A stretch of 64,000 nt of DNA from Catellatospora sichuanensis (lineage in GTDB: Bacteria; Actinomycetota; Actinomycetes; Mycobacteriales; Micromonosporaceae), in NCBI RefSeq assembly GCF_007483665.1, contig NZ_VIQO01000032.1, positions 62,001 to 126,000 of the forward strand. The letters are read 5' to 3'. The notes under the pieces were generated by a model, which saw only the letters and a program-made list of their open reading frames with translations, searched no databases and was not told the origin of the DNA. The position numbers were made by a program, and so were the translations under genes. This document shows, one piece after another, positions 27,665 to 36,662 of this stretch (position 1 is the first letter of the stretch; each line of letters begins with the position of its first letter).

Positions 27665-30600
27665 ATGAACACTCTGTCCGCTGTGGCGATCGGCGGCGCG
27701 CGCCGTCGGGCCGGCGGTCGGCGCCGAGCGCTGATCGCCGCGATCACGGTCCTGACACTGGTCACCGGGCTCCTGTCGGGGACCGCGGCGCACGCCGAAG
27801 ATCCGCCGGTGCCGGCCGACCGGTCGCTGGCGCTGTCGGCGTGGCGGCTGGGTGGGCTCAAGGTCCACCTGGCCGCCGAGGCGGCGCTGATCGGCACTGA
27901 CGATCAGGTCCGCGAGTTCCTGACCACCGGGCTGAGCGAGGCTCAACGCGCCGATGACCGCGACGCGGTCGACAACGTGATCGCGAGCAGTGGTCCGTCG
28001 GTGCGCGCGGCGGCTCGGCAGGCGTTGGCCGCGGCGGACGCCGGCAATGCCGACGCGATCGCCACCTTCCTGAACACCGGGTGGCAAGGACCGGCGAACA
28101 TCGACACGCGGGTGTCGGTGAACCAGCTCCTCGCGGTCGGCGGCCCGCAGGTCCGCGAGGCGGCGCAGGTCGTGCTCGACGCCGGCGACCCCGAGGCGAT
28201 GCGCACGTTCCTCGACTCGGGCTGGCAGCGGCAGTGGCAGACCGACCAGCGGCTGCGCGTGAACCAGGCGCTGGCCATGGGAGGTCCGCAGGTACGGTCT
28301 GCGGCGCAGCGGACGCTGGACGCCGGTACGCCCGAGGCGATGGAAGGTTTCCTGGCGTACGGCTGGGCGGTCGCGTCGGCGCGCGATGACGAGGTCGCGA
28401 CGCTGACCGAGCTGCTGGCTCAGGCGCAGGCGGCAGGCGAGCTGGCCGCGCAGGAGACGAGCCGGGCCAAGGAGGACGGCGCCCGGGCCAAGGAGGCGGC
28501 CGAGGCGGCCAAGAAGGCGGCCGAGTTGGCGGCGGCGGCGACGGAGGCGGCGCGGGAGCACACCGCTGAAGCGGCTGCTCACGCGCTGCGGGCGGCGGCT
28601 GCGGCCGACAAGGCGGCGGAGGCGGCCCGGGTTGCGGTCGACGCAGCGGCCGCGGCGAGCCGGGCTGCGCGGGCGGCAGCGTCGGCTGCTGCGCGCGCCG
28701 CTTCCGCGGCTGCGAAGGCCGGCGAGGCCGCGTCGAAGGCGTACCAGGCCGCGGCCGATGCGGCCACGGATGCGGGGAAGGCTTCGGCGGCCCGGCAGGC
28801 AGCCCAGAACGCCAGCGCGGTCGCACAGCAGGCGCGGGACTTCGCTGCCACCGCCAGCGCGGCCGGCCAGGCGATCCAGGCCGGACTCGACTCGATCGCG
28901 GCGGCCAAGGGCGCGGCCGAGGCCGCCAAGCGCGCTGCCGATGCCAACGACGACGCGATCCGGTACGCCCAGCAGGCCGGTGCGGACGCATCGGCGGCGG
29001 TCGCGGCGGCCCAACGGGCACGGGCTAACGCCGACCGGGCGATCCGTGCGGCGAACGCGGCCGAGCAGTTCCTCAACGTCGCGATGGCTGAGGCGTACGC
29101 GGCCCGGGACGCGGCTCTGCGAGCGGCCAACGATGCCGATGCGGCGGCTGCCGCCGCGATCGATGCGGCCAACCATGCCGGCGAGGCCGCCCAGGCGGCC
29201 AACCGGGCCACGGCGTACGCCAATGCCGCGACGGTTGCGGCGCAGCGTGCCGTCGATGCAGCCGACGAGGCCCAGAGCATCTACCTGGCGGCTCGCGATG
29301 CCGACGCCGCGCGGCTGGCGGTGTTCCGCGACGAGGGGCTGGAGTCGGCGCAGGCGGCCAGTGTCCAGTACGAGCTCCAGCGGCAGAGGGCCGACTGGGA
29401 CGTCGAGGAGGCGACGAAGCGTTCTGCCGAGACCAACCAGCTGGTCACGCTGGTGCAGAACCCGGCTACGCCGGCCGCGGCCGCGGTGGCCGCGGCTCGC
29501 AAGGTCACCCTGACCCTGGCCGGGTCCCAGGGCGCGTGGACGCAGCAGGCCGCGCTCGATGCGCTGACCGGTGACGACATGCAGGTCGTGGCGTTCGTGC
29601 GGACGGGTTTGGCCAGGGCGAACGCCTTGGACGACCGGTATGCCGTGATGAATCTGGCGATCACCGACAACACGGCGTTCAAGAACGCGGCGATGACCGC
29701 TTTGAACGGCAACGACACCACGGTCAAGACGTTCCTCAGAACGCAGAACTACCCGGGCCGGTACACCCAGGACCGGCTCAAGGTCAACCAGATCCTGGCT
29801 GCGGCCAACGCCGCCGGCGACGTCGTGCTGGCTCAGGCCGCCCAGGCGGCGCTGGACGCCGGGACGCTGCCGGCGTTGCGGGACTTCCTCGAAACCGGCC
29901 AGTACACGGCGGCCGCCATCGGTCAGCGCGTGCGCGTGAACCAGGTCGCCGCGGCCGGTGGTCCGGAGGTCAAGGCGGCCGCCCAGATCGTGTTGGACGG
30001 CCCGCCGGCCGGGCTGCGCGAGTTCCTCGACACCGGGCAGTACTACGCGGCCGAAAGGGACTACGAGGGCGCCGCCCACCTGGCGACCGTCGGTGGTCTG
30101 CTCCAGCGGATCAGTGAGACCGCCGAGACCGCGGTGAAGAACGCCCTGGACGCGCAGACCGTCGCGGCCGAGGCCCGCCATGACGCCGCGCAGGCTGCGG
30201 ACTACGCCCAGCAGGCGCTGGACTCGGCCGAGCGGGCGGCGGCGTACGCGGCGCAGGCGCAGACGTACGTGGCCGCGGCCGCGCAGTCGGTGGAAAAGGC
30301 GACGGCGGCCGTGGCCACCGCGAGGAGCGCGGCGACCCGGGCGACGTCCTCGGCGCGCAGCGCCGTGAAGTCCGCGGCTTGGGCCATCGCCTCTCAGAAC
30401 ATCGCGATGCAGGCCGCGAAGGACGCGTACGGCTCCGCTCAGCGGGCCTACGACTCGGCGGTCGCGGCCGGGCAGGACGCCCAGGCCGCCGTCGACGCGG
30501 CCAACGCCGCGTTCACCGCCTACCAGCAGGCTCAGGGCCTGGAGATCGCCAAGTGCCAGGCGGAGTACGCCAACGGCCCGGCCCCCGAGCTGGAGAGGAT

Positions 30601-31726
30601 GCTCACCGGATCGTCGGGCAACTTCTACCGCAACTGTGTCGCCAACGTCATCGCCGACCCGAAAGAGCTGGCCACGCGGGCGTACACGAACGCGACGCTG
30701 TGCGGGATCTACCCGGATCAGGCCAGCCAGGCGTACCAGAACTGCATCCACTCCACCCTGGATCCGGAGTTCCGGGGGATCCAGCCGCTGATCTTCGCCC
30801 AGCAGATCCTCACCGGCCTCACCCTGCTGTATGCCGTCCCGGTCGGGCTGGTGTCGGGCACATTGTGCATAGCGACCCTGGTCTGTGGAGCCGTGGCAGG
30901 CACCCTGCTGACCATCGCCGACATCGGCGTCAACATCTTCAAGCTCGTCAACGGCGATCAGTCCCTGTTCCAGACACTGACCAACCTCGGCCAGCTGGCG
31001 CTGGAGAGCCTACTGCTGGCGGGGGTGGGCAAGGCGCTCAGCGCCGGTTTCCGCAGCCTCAAGGCGCTCTACATCGCCGCCCGCGACGCCAGGATCGCGC
31101 AGAACGAGCTGAGGGCGCTCAGCGTCGTCAGGGTGGTGATCAACGGTGGCGCGTCGTGCCTGCGCCCGCCGGGCGGCGCGCCGCTGGCCGTGGCGCCCGC
31201 CAAGCTGCCGGCCCTTCGGGCGGGTGGTGTCCGGGCGCAGACTGCCGGGACGCCGCCGGCCAACAGTGACGCCTGTCGGCTGGTCCTCGGCCGCCACGCC
31301 CCCGGCGAGGCGCTGGCCCTGCAGATCAGGGGCTACACGTACAACGACCCGAACCTGGCCGAGGTCACCGGCAACGTCAACGGCCTGCCGTACGCGCTGT
31401 GGATGCACGAGGTGAACCAGGCGCTGCGGGACAACCACCACGTCGCGGTGGCGATGGACGGCTTCCGGCTCATGGACGCCGGAACCGTCGAGGACGCCCA
31501 ACGGGCCTACGTCGAGGCGTACCGGACCGGATACCTGGCCTCCACGTTGCAGCACGACTGGGTCGCGACGCCGTGGGAGATGTACCGGATCGGGTTCTAC
31601 GTCCGGCTCGGCCACCTCGAATGGCGCAACATAGACTGGTACTTCGGCACCACGAAGATCGCGCTCCCGGAGCCGACCTGGTACAAGGACGCCGACGGAG
31701 TATGGTGGCCCAGATATGAGGATTGA
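27665..31726 (+). CDS. Secreted ALF-repeat polymorphic toxin
   Basis: This 1353-residue protein has a signal peptide (LIAAITVLTLVTGLLSG, AHA cleavage near residue 45). Two blocks of ALF repeats (about 60-245 and 615-800; for example VREFLTTGLS, then TFLDSGWQRQWQTDQRL) alternate with long Ala-rich helical regions (about 240-595 and 810-960) likely to form rods. A hydrophobic segment lies at about 1041-1092 (LLYAVPVGLVSG). The last 150 residues (from CRLVLGRHAPGEALALQIRG to VWWPRYED) have a composition unlike the rest and should be the toxin module; I do not recognise its fold. The next gene overlaps the 3' end by 11 bp, as immunity genes often do. Confidence 0.85.
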   Translation: MNTLSAVAIGGARRRAGGRRRALIAAITVLTLVTGLLSGTAAHAEDPPVPADRSLALSAWRLGGLKVHLAAEAALIGTDDQVREFLTTGLSEAQRADDRDAVDNVIASSGPSVRAAARQALAAADAGNADAIATFLNTGWQGPANIDTRVSVNQLLAVGGPQVREAAQVVLDAGDPEAMRTFLDSGWQRQWQTDQRLRVNQALAMGGPQVRSAAQRTLDAGTPEAMEGFLAYGWAVASARDDEVATLTELLAQAQAAGELAAQETSRAKEDGARAKEAAEAAKKAAELAAAATEAAREHTAEAAAHALRAAAAADKAAEAARVAVDAAAAASRAARAAASAAARAASAAAKAGEAASKAYQAAADAATDAGKASAARQAAQNASAVAQQARDFAATASAAGQAIQAGLDSIAAAKGAAEAAKRAADANDDAIRYAQQAGADASAAVAAAQRARANADRAIRAANAAEQFLNVAMAEAYAARDAALRAANDADAAAAAAIDAANHAGEAAQAANRATAYANAATVAAQRAVDAADEAQSIYLAARDADAARLAVFRDEGLESAQAASVQYELQRQRADWDVEEATKRSAETNQLVTLVQNPATPAAAAVAAARKVTLTLAGSQGAWTQQAALDALTGDDMQVVAFVRTGLARANALDDRYAVMNLAITDNTAFKNAAMTALNGNDTTVKTFLRTQNYPGRYTQDRLKVNQILAAANAAGDVVLAQAAQAALDAGTLPALRDFLETGQYTAAAIGQRVRVNQVAAAGGPEVKAAAQIVLDGPPAGLREFLDTGQYYAAERDYEGAAHLATVGGLLQRISETAETAVKNALDAQTVAAEARHDAAQAADYAQQALDSAERAAAYAAQAQTYVAAAAQSVEKATAAVATARSAATRATSSARSAVKSAAWAIASQNIAMQAAKDAYGSAQRAYDSAVAAGQDAQAAVDAANAAFTAYQQAQGLEIAKCQAEYANGPAPELERMLTGSSGNFYRNCVANVIADPKELATRAYTNATLCGIYPDQASQAYQNCIHSTLDPEFRGIQPLIFAQQILTGLTLLYAVPVGLVSGTLCIATLVCGAVAGTLLTIADIGVNIFKLVNGDQSLFQTLTNLGQLALESLLLAGVGKALSAGFRSLKALYIAARDARIAQNELRALSVVRVVINGGASCLRPPGGAPLAVAPAKLPALRAGGVRAQTAGTPPANSDACRLVLGRHAPGEALALQIRGYTYNDPNLAEVTGNVNGLPYALWMHEVNQALRDNHHVAVAMDGFRLMDAGTVEDAQRAYVEAYRTGYLASTLQHDWVATPWEMYRIGFYVRLGHLEWRNIDWYFGTTKIALPEPTWYKDADGVWWPRYED

Positions 31727-32099
31727 CGAGTTCCGGTCGGAGCGGGAGTTCAAAGTCTGGGCCTACTCGCCGAGCCACGGCCGGCTGCTGCTGCGCAGCA
31801 CGATGGAGGGCGGGCAGCCGTCGCGGATCGACCTCTACTTCGGTGCCGTCGACCGCATGCTGCTGCGACCTTCCTACCGGGGCCTGCGCGCGGCTGTCGC
31901 CGACCCGCTGGAAGCGGAGGCCTACCGTCGGCGGTTCGGCGAAATCCCGGACCGGTACACGCTGTTCACGCTCGAACCTGACCTCGGCAGCTTCGTGGTG
32001 GCCGGGGTGATGCAGTCACATGAAGACACTGGGGCCTACTTGGACACCTCGTTCTTCGGGCGGTTCAGCAGTGCCCTGGCCGGTCCGGAGGCTGGCTGA
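31716..32099 (+). CDS. Probable immunity protein for the ALF-repeat toxin
   Basis: This 127-residue protein starts MRIDEFRSEREFKVWAYS. It is acidic with mixed alpha/beta character (SRIDLYFGAVDRMLLRP, RYTLFTLEPDLGSFVVAG) and has no signal or membrane segment. Its ATG lies inside the end of the toxin gene (11-bp overlap), so toxin and immunity are translationally coupled. Family not recognised. Immunity function is inferred from position and size. Confidence 0.7.
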   Translation: MRIDEFRSEREFKVWAYSPSHGRLLLRSTMEGGQPSRIDLYFGAVDRMLLRPSYRGLRAAVADPLEAEAYRRRFGEIPDRYTLFTLEPDLGSFVVAGVMQSHEDTGAYLDTSFFGRFSSALAGPEAG

Positions 32100-32106
32100 C
32101 CCGTGA

Positions 32107-32139
32107 GCCGCGCCGTCGACCCGTTGTCGGCGGCGCGGC
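32107..32139 (+). terminator. GC-rich hairpin after the immunity gene
   Basis: GCCGCGCCG (32107-32115) pairs with CGGCGCGGC (32131-32139), extended inward by TCGAC/GTCG, directly after the stop at 32,099. Confidence 0.6.
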
Positions 32140-32298
32140 GGGGCCAGCGCGGAGACGGTAGGCGGTTTCGGTCCAGAGGCGTGCAAGGCGACGGCTCGGA
32201 ACAGCGGCGGTGGCGTGCCCGTGCGCCGGCTCTGGCCGGTGGTCGGGATCGGGCGCTGAGAACCTCGTTGATTGCTGAAGGTGATCAGCTTGGATGAC

Positions 32299-33045
32299 AT
32301 GGCGCGAGTTCGACGAGCAAGCGACACGGGAGACGCTGACGTGCACACGAGGTGGACCGCGACCAGCGCGGCCGTGGACAGGGACTTTGAGGCCGACATC
32401 GTAGAGGTCGGGCTGGCGGAGAACGCCGACGGCAGCGGCCGGTGTCTGGCGTTTCAGGTCGGGTTAGCGCGTGTGCCTGATCCGGACTTCGATGAGGTCT
32501 ACTGCCTCGTCACGGAAACACATGCCTCTGCCTACGGCGGCGTTCAGCAGCTGGAGCTGCGGGGCAGGACCCTCGGTCTGACGCTGACGAAGAAGGCGGC
32601 GACGGCACTCGACCTGCCGAGCCGTCGGCTCGTCTTGACTCTCGATCTGACGCAGGATGAGGCTACGGCGGTGCGTGACGGCCTTGCGCAGGTCTTCGCC
32701 TCGTCCGTCGGGTGGAGCAGACCGTGGCGGCTCAAGCTGCCAGGCGCGACGCCACAGGTCCGGGCGCGTTCGGTGTTTCGTTCGCCCCCGTGGACGCGGG
32801 GTGCCCGCCGCGGTCGTGTCACCTACCGGGTCGCCGCTGTGCACGGTGCCCGCGTGGAGCTCATCAACGAGTCGACCGGAGCCGTGGACGACGGGACCCC
32901 GATCACGTTCGTTGGAGAGCTCGCGCAGCTGCTCGTCATCGCGGAGTCGGACGTCGTGGGCCAGCGGTTCTCATACATGGTCGTACCGGATCGATGGGGA
33001 GCGTCGTTTGGCGACTTGCGGCGCGAGCCGCCGATGCCCAGATGA
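32299..33045 (+). CDS. Imm10-like immunity protein with extra C-terminal region
   Basis: This 248-residue protein has an N-terminal 140 residues resembling Imm10-family immunity proteins: DEVYCLVTETHASAYGGVQQ, LTLTKKAATALDLP and VLTLDLTQDEATAVRDGLAQ. The last 100 residues (from VGWSRPWRLKLPG on) do not belong to that family and may come from another gene fused at the edge of the element. No signal peptide or membrane segment. The gene lies after the toxin-immunity pair and 50 bp before attachment site 2. The start codon is uncertain: GTG 32,281 is the other candidate. Confidence 0.6.
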   Translation: MARVRRASDTGDADVHTRWTATSAAVDRDFEADIVEVGLAENADGSGRCLAFQVGLARVPDPDFDEVYCLVTETHASAYGGVQQLELRGRTLGLTLTKKAATALDLPSRRLVLTLDLTQDEATAVRDGLAQVFASSVGWSRPWRLKLPGATPQVRARSVFRSPPWTRGARRGRVTYRVAAVHGARVELINESTGAVDDGTPITFVGELAQLLVIAESDVVGQRFSYMVVPDRWGASFGDLRREPPMPR

Positions 33046-33096
33046 CGACGCCACATGACGCTCAGGAAGTGAGTGTCTAGCTGAGTGACGACGGGA

Positions 33097-33254
33097 GGGG
33101 ACCAGCCGGGGACCACACGTCGTGCGCACTCGTGCATCGGCCTGCTTCCAAAAGGCAGTCGCTCGCGATGCATACCGGGTTTGACGTGCGTAGACGGTTG
33201 GTCACCCGTCCTGGGGGTCAAGGGGTCGTCGGTTCGAATCCGGCCAGCCCGACA
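33097..33254 (+). other. Attachment site 2: conserved arm plus 3' half of tRNA-Pro(GGG)
   Basis: The 42-base tRNA-Pro half at 33211-33252 is identical to site 1 and flanked by the same elements: GGGGACCAGCCGGGGACC-type arm at 33097-33121 (114 bp before the core) and TGACGTGC at 33182-33189 (29 bp before). Homology with site 1 extends both sides (GGTCACCCGTC before, GACAGCGA after). Between arm and core, TGCATCG (33133-33139) pairs with CGATGCA (33166-33172). Confidence 0.8.
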
Positions 33255-33465
33255 GCGAAAGTCCAGGCCGTGGGCCGGGTATCCTGAGTCGGATACCCGG
33301 CCCATGATCGTTATGTCGGTGAAATGTCGGTGGGACCTGAAGAGAGTCGGCGATACTCGGCGACACGGTGAAGCTGCTGGTTGTCGGCAGATCTCCTGGC
33401 GTCCTGTGCCCTGGCATCCACTCGAAAGCTCATCCGTGCCGATGCTGCCACCTGTGATCCTGTGA
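33255..33465. other. Gap between attachment site 2 and the integrase remnant
   Basis: No gene is seen; the missing N-terminal part of the integrase would be expected here but is not recognisable. Confidence 0.35.
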
Positions 33466-34170
33466 GTGCGTCCGGAGCACACGCTAACCGGTGATGTACT
33501 GGCGCGTGGAGCCGCCGCCACAGCGGTTGGGGTGCAGCAATGGCTCGGGCACAAGCACGCCGCGAGCACCCGCTACTACGGCGAAATCCTGCAACGCACC
33601 CTGAGCGCCGCCCGCCGCAAGGCCGACTACTTCACCCGCAACGTGCGCACCATCCAGGTCCTGATCGACCGCGAGTCCATCCTCACCGGCACGGCCGCCG
33701 CCGGCGAACAGCCCTGGAAGTACTACGACCTGGGCGACGGCTACTGCAGCTACGACTTCTTCGCCAAATGCCCGCACCGACTTGCCTGCGCCAAATGTTC
33801 CTTCTACCTGCCCAAACAATCCAACGCCGGCCAACTCTTGGCCGTCAAAGACGGGATCGATCGAACGCTCGAGCAACTCGACCTCACCGACGACGAACGC
33901 GCCGCACTCGAAGGCGACCGAGAGGCCCTGACGGCCCTCGCCAACCGACGCGCCGACGTCGCGACTCCGTCCGGCCCGACCCCGAACGAACTCGGCAACC
34001 GCACGGCCTTCATTCCGCTCACCGCCCTGCGCGCCTCCGGGAGGGGCCTCCGTGACGACACCGCGACCCACAGAAACTTGGACGCCCCGTGCAGCCGAAC
34101 AAGGCGAACTGCACGGGGGTCTTCGTTGCCGTTCAACAGGACTCGGCCGAATGCACGTGCACCCTGCTGA
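33466..34170 (+). pseudogene. C-terminal remnant of a tyrosine-type integrase
   Basis: The frame opens inside the catalytic domain: VQQWLGHKHAASTRYYGEIL includes the second conserved box and catalytic-type tyrosine. The earlier Arg and His-x-x-Arg motifs are absent. Downstream is a Cys-rich motif (CSYDFFAKCPHRLACAKCSF, then YLPK) typical of a family of actinobacterial integrases with a C-terminal zinc-binding motif. The normal end is near GPTPNELGNRTAFIPLTAL; after that it reads through other sequence. It lies just downstream of attachment site 2, so it is probably what is left of an element's own integrase. It cannot be active. Confidence 0.75.
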
Positions 34171-34199
34171 ATCCGACGACCGCTACCGATAGAAGCGAT

Positions 34200-35003
34200 T
34201 CACCGGACACGCTCGGCGAGCCTCAGCTCAGTCAGGTAGCGCTTGACGACTTGGCCCCCGTAGTTGACGTCTATGAGCCGCGCGATGGAGTTCAGCAATG
34301 CGCTCTGCTGCGCGTCCGGCAAGGCACGGTGGCCGGAGTAGGTCAACAGCAGATCCAGGTAGTCCGCTGTCGAGTACGGCAACTCCCACTCGTATCGGTA
34401 GAAGCTCGCAGGCCCGAACCGCTTCGACGAGGTCAGCTCCCGATCGTCCTCCGGAATGTCTTGAGCACCTTCAAGACGCAGGCCCGGTGGGGTCGACGGA
34501 TCGAAGCGCTCGTAAAGCTTCTGAATCTCAACGAAGAACGCCTCGGTCCAGGTGCCGCCGGCGATGTGGTGGGTTCCCACGGTGGCCAGCAGACCACCGA
34601 GACGCAACGCGTCAGCAGACTTCGACACCCGCACGGCCGGATCGATCCAGTGAAACGCCGTCGCGGAGAAGACCACGTCGAACGGTTCCGCAGGCAAGGG
34701 CCACTCCTCGAACGCTGCCGTCACGACCTCCACCGAGTCGGAGCCGGCAAGGTTTCGCCCAGCCACAGCAGCCATGTCTGCGCCCAACTCGACGGCCACG
34801 ATCCGGTAGCCCCGTTCCGCCAGCGGCACGGTCGCCTGCCCAGTGCCACAGCCGATCTCCAACACCCTTGCACCGGGCGCCACTCCGGCCGCAGCGAGAT
34901 CATTGAACATCTGTGCCGGGTACCGTGGCCGCGCACGGTCATACCGTTCAGCGTCCTCGTTGAAGGTTTCTCGCAGCCTCACGTAGTCATTGCTATCGCT
35001 CAC
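34200..35003 (-). CDS. Class I SAM-dependent methyltransferase
   Basis: This 267-residue protein has the AdoMet motif VLEIGCGTGQATVPLAE (residues about 47-63), motif II acidic VAVELGADM and the post-motif FDVVFSATAFHWIDP, as in the Methyltransf_11/25 family. The substrate is unknown; the C-terminal cap (RYEWELPYSTADYLDLLLTY) suggests a small molecule. It is the only intact gene in the 2.4-kb segment between attachment sites 2 and 3 and points against the integrase remnant, so it may be cargo. Confidence 0.85.
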   Translation of the reverse strand: MSDSNDYVRLRETFNEDAERYDRARPRYPAQMFNDLAAAGVAPGARVLEIGCGTGQATVPLAERGYRIVAVELGADMAAVAGRNLAGSDSVEVVTAAFEEWPLPAEPFDVVFSATAFHWIDPAVRVSKSADALRLGGLLATVGTHHIAGGTWTEAFFVEIQKLYERFDPSTPPGLRLEGAQDIPEDDRELTSSKRFGPASFYRYEWELPYSTADYLDLLLTYSGHRALPDAQQSALLNSIARLIDVNYGGQVVKRYLTELRLAERVR

Positions 35004-35119
35004 CCAGAGAGAGTACGGGTGCCGCTCCTACGGCAGGCACTCAATTGCCAGTGCCTGGCTCGTCGGGGCGCTGCAGCTCGCCCGCCTGCCGATCGTTGCC
35101 GGAAATTCGCAATAACGTG

Positions 35120-35445
35120 TCATTCTGGCTCGTCGGGATCCTCTACGAAAGTTCGCCAGTGGTGTGCCCGAGGTGCGATCTCGCGCGCCGTGGCCACCGC
35201 TGAGGTGTGAGTTCTGCGGTGTCGGTCCACTCGGTGGTGATGGCGAGGGCTACCGGCCCGGCTCCCAGTTGGTCGAGAACGGTGTGATGCCGGTTGAGCA
35301 CCGTGCCGTACTCGCCTTCGTTCTCGGGGTAGCGCTTGGAACCGGGCAAGCTGTGGAACCTGACCCACCGATCCGGGGAGCGCGAGCGCAGCTAGTGCGC
35401 CATCGGCGGGCACTCCGGCCACTGTTGCTCCCACAGGTCGGTCAG
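35120..35445 (-). pseudogene. DUF3885-like gene remnant
   Basis: Reading minus strand: LTDLWEQQWPECPPMAH, a TAG stop, then LR and, in the same region, LPGSKRYPENEGEYGTVLNR and HHTVLDQLGAGPVALAITTE. The SKRY and RHN-like segments suggest DUF3885. The likely continuation (APRAHHWRTFVEDPDEPE) is in another frame. At least one stop and one frameshift, no ATG, and no C-terminus. A second copy of its first 70 bases is at 40,200-40,272. Confidence 0.55.
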
Positions 35446-35514
35446 AGCGTGTAGCTGTGGGTGCCGGTTGGAGATCATCGTGTAGTCCTACCGCATCAGG
35501 GAGATAGGCAATGC

Positions 35515-35672
35515 GGGGACCAGGCGGGGACCACACGTCATGCGCGGGAGGAATCGCCGCCTGCTCAGACGAACGTGAAGAGCGATCGCATAGCGGGCAT
35601 GACGTGCGAGCGCATTTGACCCAACGTCCTGGGGGTCAAGGGGTCGTCGGTTCGAATCCGGCCAGCCCGACG
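35515..35672 (+). other. Attachment site 3: conserved arm plus 3' half of tRNA-Pro(GGG)
   Basis: The same 42-base tRNA-Pro half is at 35629-35670, with the arm at 35515-35539 (114 bp before) and TGACGTGC at 35600-35607 (29 bp before). Upstream identity with sites 1 and 2 starts at CGTC just before CTGGGGG; downstream it ends after GAC, sooner than between sites 1 and 2. CACGTCATGC (35534-35543) pairs with GCATGACGTG (35597-35606). Confidence 0.8.
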
Positions 35673-36266
35673 GTGCGAAGACAAGGGCCCTTTCCGGCTT
35701 GGCCGGCCGGGTTCAGCAACGCCCAGGTAAGTGAGCTGCTTGGGCAGGCCCGCACGTCGAAGAAGAGCGACTGGCCATTGAGCACACTGAAGACGTACTC
35801 ATCCGTGGAAGCTTTCGTCTCGAGCTGGCCCGCGCCGGCTGCAGGGCTTCCGTTCGACACGACGAGCGGTACAGACATCGAACGTCTGGGTGACAGGCGC
35901 GGTGGAGACTGCGAGCTGATACGCGCCTACCTGTTCTCGCGCCGTGCGAATGATCAGTCGGTATGTTCCCGCTTGCAGGTCCCTCACCTTTTGGTCGGCG
36001 CACCAACCCGAGGCCGCCGGTTGCCCGGCGGCATTGAGAAGTTCCCAAGCGAGGTAAGTGCTGTTCTCCGGGCACGACTGAATGTCCACGTAGATCGAAT
36101 TCCCGTCAGCGACGTGGAAGTCGAACTCGTCAGCGGACACCTGCGTCTCGAGGTGTCCCGCCCCGGTTCCCGGAACACCGTCTGAAGCCGTGAATGGAAG
36201 GGCGACCTGGAATGTCTGGGGTGGCACGACCGCAATATCGAGAAGTACATCGTCGATAGGCTGCAC
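35673..36266 (-). pseudogene. Frameshifted two-domain protein cut by attachment site 3
   Basis: The minus strand encodes a repeated beta-type domain. Copy 1 (36,240-35,880) reads LPFTASDGVPGTGAGHLETQ, VADGNSIYVDIQSCPENSTY and LAWELLNAAGQPAASGWC. Copy 2 reads VPLVVSNGSPAAGAGQLETK and NGQSLFFDVRACPSSS in another frame, with a one-base shift near 35,873. Copy 2 stops at the attachment site, where the frame runs into antisense tRNA. Family not recognised; the pattern resembles secreted beta-sandwich repeats. The 5' end joins directly to a broken Prim-Pol gene. Confidence 0.6.
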
Positions 36267-36269
36267 AGT

Positions 36270-36609
36270 GTGGCCATGCCGCCGTGGCCGGTGTCGACGT
36301 CGATGACGACCAGGCCGGATGGCGCGCCGGTGCGGATGGCCAGCAGCCCGTGCGGTACGGCGGCCAGCATCGCGGCGATGCGGTGCGGGTCGGTGGTGGC
36401 CGCGTAGAAGCCGTGGCAGGTTAGGCAGGGCACGCCTGTGGGTCGTGCGGGGTCTTGGTCTTGCGCGCCGTATCGCAGGGCGGGCATAGCGCTGCGGGCC
36501 GTTTGGACCGGCCGAGCATGGACACCGGCCAGCCGTTGGCGGCGTAGCGCAGCGCAGCGGTCAACCAGGGGTGAGCCGCCGTAGGCGTCCCTTCAAAGGC
36601 TTGTGTCAT
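36270..36609 (-). pseudogene. Prim-Pol (bifunctional primase/polymerase) N-terminal fragment
   Basis: Start MTQAFEGTPTAAHPWLTAAL, then RYAANGWPVSMLGRSKRP and a CPPC/CLTCHGFY zinc-like region, with a frameshift near 36,425. The Prim-Pol catalytic motif follows as GLVVIDVDTGHGG. After MATL the sequence changes abruptly near 36,272 to the neighbouring pseudogene. Such genes occur in replication modules of pSAM2-type integrative elements, which insert in tRNA genes. This one is broken in two ways. Confidence 0.7.
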
Positions 36610-36662
36610 CGCCGGTCACCCCCCGGCCGCGACGCGGGGCAGTGGCGATGGCGCTCGCTGCG

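Noticed and set aside
27599-30751. 1050-residue open frame opposite the ALF toxin gene
   Set aside because: Composition is low-complexity Arg/Gly/Val from the Ala-rich coding strand; the plus-strand protein has a signal peptide and recognised repeats.
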